Positions 1-6,029 of a DNA stretch of 15,442 nucleotides are shown here, in pieces. Positions within the stretch are counted from its first letter, which is position 1. Every line of letters begins with the position of its first letter. The notes under the pieces were generated by a model. That model saw nothing but the letters and a program-made list of their open reading frames with translations, ran no database searches and was not told where the DNA came from. The position numbers and the translations under genes were made by a program. Origin of the DNA: CBDTYW01 sp965364735 (lineage in GTDB: Bacteria > Actinomycetota > Nitriliruptoria > Nitriliruptorales > Nitriliruptoraceae); assembly GCA_965364735.1 (NCBI GenBank), contig CBDTYW010000066.1, forward strand, positions 1 to 15,442. Direction: 5' to 3'.

Positions 1-247
1 TGCCGGTGCCCGGCTGGGTGGCGTCGCCGATGACGCCGCCGCCTGCGACCGTGGGCGGATCGATCCCACCTTGACCGGGCGTCTCGTCGCCGGTGGGGGC
101 CACGGAACCGGCCGGTGGTGGCGTGGCGCCGTCCTCGATGCCAGCGATCGTCAGATCATCGTCGCCGAACCGCGACCAGGGCTGGAACGCGATCACCGTC
201 ATGACGAGCAGGCTCAGCAGGACGTACAGGGACCGGGATCGTGGCAC
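1..247 (-). CDS. N-terminal part of a secreted or membrane-anchored protein of unknown function (truncated by window edge)
   Basis: An open frame reads from a GTG at 245-247 to the left edge without a stop, giving 82 residues of an incomplete protein. The start is chosen because a GGAG sits 7 nt upstream (255-258) and because the translation begins with an arginine-bearing stretch (VPRSRS) followed by a hydrophobic segment (about residues 7-22, LYVLLSLLVMTVIAF). That is the layout of a signal peptide or signal anchor. After it comes WSRFGDDD and then a low-complexity part rich in Pro, Gly, Thr and Asp, typical of an extracytoplasmic linker. There is no lipobox cysteine. I recognise no domain; the functional part must lie left of the window. 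It follows ilvE on the same strand 69 bp downstream, so cotranscription is possible, though a hairpin lies between them. Confidence 0.7.
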   Translation of the reverse strand, partial: MPRSRSLYVLLSLLVMTVIAFQPWSRFGDDDLTIAGIEDGATPPPAGSVAPTGDETPGQGGIDPPTVAGGGVIGDATQPGTG

Positions 248-254
248 GACCGAA

Positions 255-258
255 CTCC
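255..258 (-). promoter_or_regulatory. Ribosome binding site deciding the GTG start at 247
   Basis: GGAG on the minus strand, 7 nt before the GTG at 245-247. It supports that start for the truncated secreted protein, which has no ATG candidate nearby. Confidence 0.6.
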
Positions 259-274
259 ACGTTGATCGACTGCA

Positions 275-296
275 CTCCATGGCTCAGCCTATGGAG
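275..296 (-). terminator. Hairpin downstream of ilvE (possible terminator or attenuator)
   Basis: CTCCAT at 275-280 pairs with ATGGAG at 291-296, and the inner GGC (281-283) can pair with GCC (287-289) with one bulged base. This gives about 9 bp with a 3-nt loop between the ilvE stop and the next start. There is no T-run after it on the minus strand, so a classical intrinsic terminator is not shown. Confidence 0.3.
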
Positions 297-316
297 CGAT
301 CGGGAGATCCGACAGA

Positions 317-1330
317 TCAGGCGGTGACGGCGACCGTCCAGCCGTGATCGTCGGGTGCCACGCCGGTCTGGATCTGCGTGAGCCGCTCACGCAGGCGGAG
401 GGTGATCGGACCGACCTCGCCGTCGCCGACCACGTGCTCCACGCCGTGATGGACGAGCGTGCCGACCCCGGACAACACGGCCGCTGTCCCGGACAGCGCC
501 ATCTCCCCGCCGCGCTCGGCCCACGCGAACAGCTCCTCGGTGGTGACCGGGCGCTCCTCGACCTCGAGCCCGAGGTCCTTCGCGATCGTCAGGACCGAGT
601 CGCGCGTGACGCCGTGCAGGAACGAGCTGTCGAGTGCCCGCGTCACGACGCGGCCCTCGTCGAACATGAGGAAGTTCGCCGCACCCGTCTCCTGGACCTG
701 ACCACCAGGTGCGAAGAGGATCTGGTCGACGCCGAACTTCGCCTTCGCGTCGAGGGTGATTCCCAGCGCCATCACGTAGTTCGCACCGCTCTTGACCATG
801 CCGAACTGCGGGGTCGTGCGCGGCGTCTCGGTCTCGACGAGCAGCTTCAGCGGCCGGATGCCCCCGGCGAAGTAGTCACCGACGGGCGAGGCGAGGATGT
901 AGAAGATGCCGTACTTCGAGGGTGTTGCGGCCGCGCCGATGTTCGGTTCCGTGCCGAGCAGGACAGGGCGCAGATAGAGGGAGCCAGGCGCGGACGGCAC
1001 GTGCTCAAGGGATGAATGCACGAGGTCGGTCAGCATCTGCATGGCCACGTCAGCGTCGGGCTTCGCGAGGTGCAGCAGGCCGGCGGACTGACGGAGCCGG
1101 GCGATGTGCTTGTCGGGGCGGAACATGCGGACGACGCCGTCGACGCCCTTGTGTGCCTTGAGGCCCTCGAAGCACGTCGAGCCGTAGTGCAGCGCGTGCG
1201 CCGCCGGGGACAGGGCGATCGAGTCGACCGCGATCATCTCCGGTGCCTGCCAGCCGTCCGGACCGAAACGGGCCATCGGCATGGTCGGAGTGAACACGGT
1301 CCCGAACGGGGCACTCGTTGCGGCGGTCAC
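317..1330 (-). CDS. ilvE: Branched-chain amino-acid aminotransferase (PLP fold type IV)
   Basis: This cytosolic enzyme (337 aa) transfers the amino group of leucine, isoleucine or valine to 2-oxoglutarate and, in reverse, completes their synthesis. Seen directly: the motif ALHYGSTCFEGLKAH at residues 46-60, typical of the type of IlvE related to eukaryotic BCAT and Bacillus YwaA; the Schiff-base lysine K180 in MVKSGANYV; and QETGAANF at 213-220, whose Glu (E214) contacts the pyridine nitrogen of PLP in the family. The start is a GTG at 1328-1330, preceded by a strong GGGAGG at 1340-1345 (9 nt spacing). Length is somewhat shorter than typical members (about 350-365 aa) but the fold is complete. 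The gene is divergent from amt across 226 bp and followed by a secreted-protein gene on the same strand. D-amino-acid aminotransferase and ADC lyase are the alternatives in this fold; the FEGLKAH motif argues for BCAT. Confidence 0.95.
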   Translation of the reverse strand: MTAATSAPFGTVFTPTMPMARFGPDGWQAPEMIAVDSIALSPAAHALHYGSTCFEGLKAHKGVDGVVRMFRPDKHIARLRQSAGLLHLAKPDADVAMQMLTDLVHSSLEHVPSAPGSLYLRPVLLGTEPNIGAAATPSKYGIFYILASPVGDYFAGGIRPLKLLVETETPRTTPQFGMVKSGANYVMALGITLDAKAKFGVDQILFAPGGQVQETGAANFLMFDEGRVVTRALDSSFLHGVTRDSVLTIAKDLGLEVEERPVTTEELFAWAERGGEMALSGTAAVLSGVGTLVHHGVEHVVGDGEVGPITLRLRERLTQIQTGVAPDDHGWTVAVTA

Positions 1331-1339
1331 GATCTTGGT

Positions 1340-1345
1340 CCTCCC
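1340..1345 (-). promoter_or_regulatory. Ribosome binding site of ilvE
   Basis: GGGAGG on the minus strand, 9 nt before the GTG start of ilvE. It fixes the non-ATG start. Confidence 0.65.
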
Positions 1346-1447
1346 GGGCAGACATCGTCGGCAGACTACGCGCCGGCCGGTCCCCCGTCGCAGCCAGCTG
1401 CGTCCACGACGGCCCTGTTTCGGGGTTCACGTCCTCGCTGGCTAGCG

Positions 1448-1478
1448 TGTCATGCGCTGACAGGGACAGCGTCGTCCC
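1448..1478. promoter_or_regulatory. Two adjacent inverted repeats in the ilvE/amt divergent region
   Basis: TGTCA at 1448-1452 and TGACA at 1458-1462 form an inverted repeat with a 5-nt spacer. Directly after it GGGAC (1463-1467) and GTCCC (1474-1478) form a second one with a 6-nt spacer. They lie about 80-110 bp before the amt start, where an operator or promoter element would be expected. The arms are short (5 bp), so chance is not excluded in GC-rich DNA. No clear -35/-10 pair could be assigned in 1331-1556. Confidence 0.25.
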
Positions 1479-1556
1479 GTCGCGAAGCGCGCTGGTGGCC
1501 ATCCGTGCCCCGCACCTTCGCACCATCACGTCTCATCGACGACTCTGGGATCTCCC

Positions 1557-2816
1557 ATGCTGCTTGCCACCGAAGCGACGACCACCGCAGATCTCGTCTA
1601 CGCGATCGACACGGTGTGGATCGCGCTGTGCTCCGCGCTCGTGCTGCTCATGCACCTCGGCTTCGGGATGCTCGAAGCGGGGCTGACCCGCTCGAAGAAC
1701 GCCGCGAACATCGTCGGCAAGAACATGATCACCGTCGCCATCGGCGCCGTCGCCTACTGGGCGGTCGGCTCGGCGTTCGCCTACGGCAACGACGCGGGCG
1801 GCTTCATCGGCACCTCCGGGTTCTTCAACCCTGCCGGCACGAGCCTCGGTGACGGCACGCAAGCCGTGTTCCAGCTGGTCTTCGCCGCGACCGCAGCGAC
1901 GATCGTGTCCGGCGCCGTGGCCGAGCGGATCAACTTCTACGCCTACGTCGTCGTGGCGTTCGCGCTGACGGCGTTCATCTTCCCGGTGATCTCGCACTGG
2001 CAGTGGAGCGGCGACGGCTGGCTCGGCGACATGGGCTTCTACGACTTCGCGGGCTCCGGCATCGTCCACCTGACCGGTGGCGCCGCCGCGCTCGTCGGTG
2101 CAGCGATCCTCGGACCTCGCATCGGCAAGTACTCCAAGGACGGCAAGCCCCGCGCCATCCCGGGCCACTCGATCCCGCTCGCCATCTTCGGCGTGATCGT
2201 GCTGTTCTTCGGCTGGTACGGCTTCAACGGTGGCTCCACGCTCGCTGCCGTGGGTCAGGCCGAGACGATCGGCACGATCCTGATGAACACCACGATCGCT
2301 GGTGGTGCAGGCGCGCTCATGGCCGCCATCGTGAACACCCTGACCTCCGGCAAGCCCGACCCTGCCATGATCGGCAACGGCGCGCTCGCGGGCCTCGTCG
2401 GCATCACCGCCGGACCAGACCTCGCGAGCAACACCGACGCGTTCATCGTCGGCGTGATCACCGGCGCGGTGGTGGTCTTCGCGGTCTCGTTCTTCGACCG
2501 CGTGCGTGTCGACGACCCGGTGGGCGCGGTCTCCGTGCACGGCGTCTGCGGTGCCCTGGGTGTCATCTTCGTCGGGATCTACGCCCCGGCCGAGCAGGGC
2601 CTCAGCGTCATCACCCAGCTCGTCGGCGTGCTCGCGATCTTCTCGTTCTCCGCGATCACCACCGGCTCGATCTTCCTCGTGATCAAGAAGCTCGGGCACC
2701 TGCGTGTCTCGGAGCGTCACGAGCTCGACGGCCTCGACCTGCACGAGCACGGCGTCGCCGGCTACCCGGACCTCGGCCCGTCGGCCGGCTTCGGTGCGTC
2801 GACCATGACCTACTGA
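1557..2816 (+). CDS. amt: Ammonium transporter (Amt/MEP/Rh family)
   Basis: This inner-membrane channel (419 aa) takes up ammonium, usually as a trimer. The protein is almost wholly hydrophobic with about 11 membrane segments. Family marks visible: MLEAGLTRSKNAANIVGKN at 38-56; the ammonium-site Asp D163 in FYDFAGSGIVH; the twin pore histidines H171 and H328 (GAVSVHGVCGALG); the FGWYGFNGGS stretch at 218-227; and the cytoplasmic tail GLDLHEHGVAGYPD at 392-405, the conserved C-terminal motif through which trimer activity and PII control act. The ATG at 1557 has only a weak GGGA upstream (1548-1551), but no other start gives the proper N-terminus. No glnK (PII) gene follows, unlike many amt loci; the convergent E1 gene ends one base after the amt stop. 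Regulation by GlnR is plausible in actinobacteria, but I could not find a convincing box. Confidence 0.96.
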   Translation: MLLATEATTTADLVYAIDTVWIALCSALVLLMHLGFGMLEAGLTRSKNAANIVGKNMITVAIGAVAYWAVGSAFAYGNDAGGFIGTSGFFNPAGTSLGDGTQAVFQLVFAATAATIVSGAVAERINFYAYVVVAFALTAFIFPVISHWQWSGDGWLGDMGFYDFAGSGIVHLTGGAAALVGAAILGPRIGKYSKDGKPRAIPGHSIPLAIFGVIVLFFGWYGFNGGSTLAAVGQAETIGTILMNTTIAGGAGALMAAIVNTLTSGKPDPAMIGNGALAGLVGITAGPDLASNTDAFIVGVITGAVVVFAVSFFDRVRVDDPVGAVSVHGVCGALGVIFVGIYAPAEQGLSVITQLVGVLAIFSFSAITTGSIFLVIKKLGHLRVSERHELDGLDLHEHGVAGYPDLGPSAGFGASTMTY

Positions 2817-2817
2817 A

Positions 2818-5043
2818 TCACCGCGCCAGCATCGAGCGAGCTGCGGCCTCGATCTCGGTCTCGCCGAGCAGGACGTGGCTGGCCGCGGGGCCGAGCGGGA
2901 CGAAGCAGTCATCGCTCGTGACCGCCGAGACCAGGCCACGGTGACCACGCTGCAGCATCCCGAGGACGACCTCGGTGCTCACGCCAGCGGGCCCGGGGCG
3001 GGCTTCGTCGACGACCAGCACGCGTGGGACGTGCGCCGCATGCCGCCAGAGATCATCCAGCGGCAGCGGCTGGAGCCAGCGCAGGTCGGCGACGCCCACG
3101 CGGGCGCCGGCACGCTGGAGCCGGTACGCCACCCGCTGGGACATCCTGTGGCCGTTGCCGTAGGAGACGATCAGGATGTCCTCGTCACCCGGCCCGGAGA
3201 TGGCGACCGTCCCCGGCTCCAGGGTCTCGTCGGGCTCCGGGTAGCGGGTGAGCCATCCGCCGTCACCCTCCTTGATGAGATCCTTCTCGTGGTAGAGCGC
3301 GATCGGCTCGATGATCACGACGACGCGTCCGTCGCGCTGGGCCAGCGCGACCGCGCCACGCAGCATCTTGGCGGCGTCGTCGCCGCGCGAGGGCACGCCG
3401 ACCACGATGCCGGGGATCTCCCGGAGCGCCCCGATCGCGTTGTCGTTGTGGAAGTGGCCGCCGAACCCCTTCTGGTACGCGAAGCCGGCAATGCGCACGA
3501 CCATCGGGTTCGTGTACGCCCCGTCGGAGAAGAACGACATCGTCGCGGCCTCGCCACGCAGCTGGTCGATCGCGTTGTGCACGTAGGCGAGGTACTGGAC
3601 CTCGGCGATCGGCATGAGCCCGAGCAGACCGGCCCCCTGGGCGATGCCCAGGATCGTGGTCTCGTCGAGCGGCGTGTCGAAGACCCGACGGGTGCCGAAC
3701 GCCTGCTGCAGCCGCGAGGTGACGCCGTAGACGCCGCCTTTGCGACCGACGTCCTCGCCGAAGACGATGACCTCGGGGCGGGTGAGCATGAGGTCGTTCA
3801 GAGCGCTGTTGATGTGCGAGGCGAGCGTGCGCTTCGACGGATGATCAGCGGCCTCGGGCGGCTCCCCGCCGAAGTGCTCAGCCCGGTCGTCGGCGTCGAC
3901 CGGGAGCGGATCGTGGCGGTGCCGCAGCCCACGTCGGCTGGTCAGGCTGGCACGCACATCTCCACGGGTGGCGAGCGTCGGGGCGCCGATGACCTCATCG
4001 GCGATGGCCGCGACGTCAGTCCGGATCCCCGTGATGATCGCACGCACGACGTCGCGTGGCGCAGCGCCCACCTCGATCAGCCAGCGCGCCGTCAACGCGA
4101 GCGGATCACGACGATCGCCCTCCTCGATCTCGGCCATGCTGCGGTAGGCCATCTCGACGTCCGAGCCCGCGTGCCCGAGGAGTCGCACGACGGGGAGATG
4201 CAGGAAGACCGGCGAGCGGTGCTTGCGGACGTGGGCGATCGCCTCATCAGCTGCCGCGTGGACTGACGCGAGGTTGCCCTCAGCACGCACGTAGCGCAGG
4301 TGTGGGAGCGAGGAGTAGGACTCCTCGATCCATCGAGGCGGTGTCGGCACCGAGATCCCGAGGCCGTTGTCCTCGCAGACGAAGAGCAGCGGGGTGCCAC
4401 CGCCTCGACGTGCCCCGTACCGGGCGGCGTTGATCCCAGCGAGCGCGCTCGCGTGGTTCGCGCTCGCGTCGCCGAAGGAACACACCGCGATGCTGTCGTC
4501 CGGGATGGGTCCGGACAGCCCGAGCCGACGAGTCCGCTCGATCGCGAAGGCGACGCCGACGGCCTTCGGGAGGTGTGAGGCGATCGTCGAGGTCTGCGGG
4601 ATGATCCAGTCGTCGCTGCTCCCCCAGACCTTGTGACGCCCTGCGGAGACCGGGTCATCCGACGACGCAGCGCACCCGAGCAGGATGTCGCGCACCACGG
4701 TGGCCCGATCGCGTGACGCCACCCGCGAACGCGTGAGGACGAACGCGCCCGAGCGGTAGTGCAGCAACGCGGGGTCGGTCGTACGAAGCAGGCCCGCGAC
4801 GACCGCGTTCATCTCGTGGCCGGCCGAGGAGATCGTGTAGTAGCCGGCGCCGACGGCCTTCAGCCGTCGCGCTGCGACGTCGATCGCGCGCGAGGTGACC
4901 TGATCAGAGAACAGGGCGAGCGCCTCGTCGGGCGTCGGGCCGCCATCACCCAGCGGGATGCCGCCGGCGGCCCCGAGCGCAGGTGCTCGCGCGCCGTCCA
5001 CCGCGGCGTCGAGGCAGGCGTTGAGGGTCGCGACTCTGTCCAT
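2818..5043 (-). CDS. Thiamine-diphosphate 2-oxoacid dehydrogenase E1, alpha and beta parts fused
   Basis: The protein (741 aa) should decarboxylate a 2-oxoacid with thiamine diphosphate and pass the acyl group to an E2 lipoyl protein. The alpha half (about 40-370) carries the ThDP-binding stretch FGDASANH (190-197) to CEDNGLGISVP (223-233), equivalent to the usual GDG...NN motif, and RLLGHAGSDVE (287-297), equivalent to the alpha-subunit loop that holds ThDP. A charged linker (about 370-403) leads to the beta half: FGEDVGRKGGVYGVT (428-442), DTPLDET (456-462), the catalytic-type histidines in GGHFHNDN (528-535), and the C-terminal transketolase domain from about 610. The start at 5043 is the first Met that fits the family; a 44-residue in-frame extension would run over the upstream gene. 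No clear SD; translation is probably coupled, 10 bp after the 53-aa gene. Substrate uncertain: branched-chain 2-oxoacids fit ilvE nearby, but pyruvate-like acids are possible. No E2 or E3 in view. Confidence 0.88.
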   Translation of the reverse strand: MDRVATLNACLDAAVDGARAPALGAAGGIPLGDGGPTPDEALALFSDQVTSRAIDVAARRLKAVGAGYYTISSAGHEMNAVVAGLLRTTDPALLHYRSGAFVLTRSRVASRDRATVVRDILLGCAASSDDPVSAGRHKVWGSSDDWIIPQTSTIASHLPKAVGVAFAIERTRRLGLSGPIPDDSIAVCSFGDASANHASALAGINAARYGARRGGGTPLLFVCEDNGLGISVPTPPRWIEESYSSLPHLRYVRAEGNLASVHAAADEAIAHVRKHRSPVFLHLPVVRLLGHAGSDVEMAYRSMAEIEEGDRRDPLALTARWLIEVGAAPRDVVRAIITGIRTDVAAIADEVIGAPTLATRGDVRASLTSRRGLRHRHDPLPVDADDRAEHFGGEPPEAADHPSKRTLASHINSALNDLMLTRPEVIVFGEDVGRKGGVYGVTSRLQQAFGTRRVFDTPLDETTILGIAQGAGLLGLMPIAEVQYLAYVHNAIDQLRGEAATMSFFSDGAYTNPMVVRIAGFAYQKGFGGHFHNDNAIGALREIPGIVVGVPSRGDDAAKMLRGAVALAQRDGRVVVIIEPIALYHEKDLIKEGDGGWLTRYPEPDETLEPGTVAISGPGDEDILIVSYGNGHRMSQRVAYRLQRAGARVGVADLRWLQPLPLDDLWRHAAHVPRVLVVDEARPGPAGVSTEVVLGMLQRGHRGLVSAVTSDDCFVPLGPAASHVLLGETEIEAAARSMLAR

Positions 5044-5053
5044 GCACGTGACG

Positions 5054-5215
5054 CTAGCCGCGTGGCGACTCGAGGCGCCGCAGCTTCGCCCGGACATCTG
5101 CGAGCTGCTGCTCCAGATCGGCACGGCTGTTGCCACCGTGCGGCGGCACGTCCACGAGGAACCGCTCGAGGTCACGGGCCTGCGAGCGGAGTCGATCGAT
5201 CTCGTCTGCGGTCAT
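5054..5215 (-). CDS. Small 53-residue helical (coiled-coil-like) protein of unknown function
   Basis: The frame encodes 53 residues beginning MTADEIDRLRSQ. Its ATG (5213-5215) overlaps the TGA of the upstream membrane-protein gene (5212-5214) as ATGA, the usual sign of coupled translation, and it ends 10 bp before the E1 start. The sequence is made of two amphipathic, Arg/Glu/Leu-rich helices (about 4-20 and 31-49) joined by a short turn (VPPHGGNS), which suggests a helical hairpin or coiled coil. It has no membrane segment, signal or cysteine pair. No known family is recognised. A role as a binding partner of the membrane protein or of E1 is inference from gene order only. An in-frame upstream Met would lengthen it by 18 residues into the previous gene, but lacks support. 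Confidence 0.7.
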   Translation of the reverse strand: MTADEIDRLRSQARDLERFLVDVPPHGGNSRADLEQQLADVRAKLRRLESPRG

Positions 5216-5898
5216 GTCTGCGCCAGATCCCGCCACATCACGCGGAGACGTTCCCGGCGTGCAGCCCACTGTCCCCGACGATCCGGCTGTGGTCGCTCCG
5301 GGCCTTCTTCCGCCTCCGTGGGTGCGAGCTGCTCGAGCAGCTCGTGGCTGGCGACGAAGAGACCGCCGGTCACGGCGAGCGTGGCCATGCCGGCGACGAC
5401 GAGCCGTCCTGACGTCCCGGCAGGCAGCCGGTCGCCGGCGAACAGCGCGAGGAACGCTCCGCCGACGGCCGTGGACGCGCCCACGAAACGAACTCTCCAG
5501 GACAACCTCGACGGGTCCTCACGGAAGCTCCGGGCTCGGCGGTATGCGCGCGGCGCGGAGTACAGGACGAGCACCACGCCCGCCCCGAGCGGCCACAGAG
5601 CCAGCTCGCCGTCCCACGCGACCCAGGCGGCCTGCGGGGCCAGCAGGAGGACGATGCCACGCAGGGCCCGGTCCCAGCCGGGAAGCGCGAGGACGGTCGC
5701 GAGCACCTCGAAGCTGGGCTGGAGGATCAGGGCCACCAGCACGATCGCCAACGCCGTCCCGAGGAACCCGTAAGCGATGAGGCCCCCGGCCACGACGAGC
5801 ACCAACACCGCCACCCCAGCCCAGAAGGCCGCGAGGACCGCCCCGGTCGCGCCCCGGAGGAGCGTCAGCAGGTGCAGTCCGGCACGCCGGAGGTCCAT
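5212..5898 (-). CDS. Polytopic membrane protein of unknown function
   Basis: A 228-residue protein with about six hydrophobic segments: roughly 18-37 and 39-60 (a tight pair), 80-95, 101-114, 136-154 and 164-184. It ends in a charged, Pro/Glu/Arg-rich cytoplasmic tail (187-228). The short N-terminus MDLRRAG is positively charged, so it probably faces the cytosol. The ATG is supported by a strong GGGAGG (5904-5909) 5 nt before it. I recognise no catalytic motif or family. It is the first gene of a tight run with the 53-aa protein (4-bp overlap) and the fused E1, and is divergent from the arylsulfatase. Function unknown; substrate transport or anchoring would be guesses. Confidence 0.8.
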   Translation of the reverse strand: MDLRRAGLHLLTLLRGATGAVLAAFWAGVAVLVLVVAGGLIAYGFLGTALAIVLVALILQPSFEVLATVLALPGWDRALRGIVLLLAPQAAWVAWDGELALWPLGAGVVLVLYSAPRAYRRARSFREDPSRLSWRVRFVGASTAVGGAFLALFAGDRLPAGTSGRLVVAGMATLAVTGGLFVASHELLEQLAPTEAEEGPERPQPDRRGQWAARRERLRVMWRDLAQT

Positions 5899-5903
5899 GA
5901 CGA

Positions 5904-5909
5904 CCTCCC
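5904..5909 (-). promoter_or_regulatory. Ribosome binding site of the membrane-protein gene
   Basis: GGGAGG on the minus strand, 5 nt before the ATG at 5896-5898; a strong site at the head of the three-gene operon. Confidence 0.65.
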
Positions 5910-5917
5910 CTCAGGTC

Positions 5918-5957
5918 GTGGTGCGAGCGTCGCCACCACTGTGCCTCAGGCGGGCAC
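5918..5957. promoter_or_regulatory. Two inverted repeats between divergent genes (possible operator or 5' leader hairpin)
   Basis: GTGGTGCGA at 5918-5926 pairs with TCG-C-CACCAC at 5930-5939, giving 9 bp with one bulged C and a 3-nt loop. Right next to it GTGCC (5941-5945) pairs with GGCAC (5953-5957). Both lie in the 131-bp space between the membrane-protein gene (minus) and the sulfatase gene (plus), so they could bind a regulator of both or fold in the minus-strand leader just upstream of its RBS. No promoter hexamers were clear; GTACGTAC (5993-6000) is a further small palindrome. Confidence 0.35.
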
Positions 5958-6029
5958 CGTTCAGCCACCCACCGCGCTCGCCTCGCGCACGGTACGTACG
6001 CTCGGCCGGCCACCGCGACGGGAGCACCG

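Noticed and set aside
1417..1430. GTTTC-GGG-GTTCAC as a possible GlnR box upstream of amt
   Set aside because: The half-sites resemble gTnAC/GaAAC only partly and the spacing is shorter than the known consensus, so the match is too weak to annotate.
1533..2948. A 471-codon open frame antisense to amt
   Set aside because: Composition is dominated by Arg, Asp, Glu, Gly and Val with no fold-like pattern, and the plus-strand frame is a full ammonium transporter.
2875..4266. A 463-codon open frame on the plus strand across the E1 gene
   Set aside because: Shadow frame of the E1 coding sequence; no recognisable motif and no RBS.
5044..5175. Extension of the E1 N-terminus by 44 residues
   Set aside because: The added residues are Ser/Arg/Cys-rich without family likeness and would overlap the ATGA-coupled 53-aa gene almost completely.
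5993..6000. GTACGTAC palindrome before the sulfatase gene
   Set aside because: Only 8 bp and not part of a longer symmetric site; likely chance.
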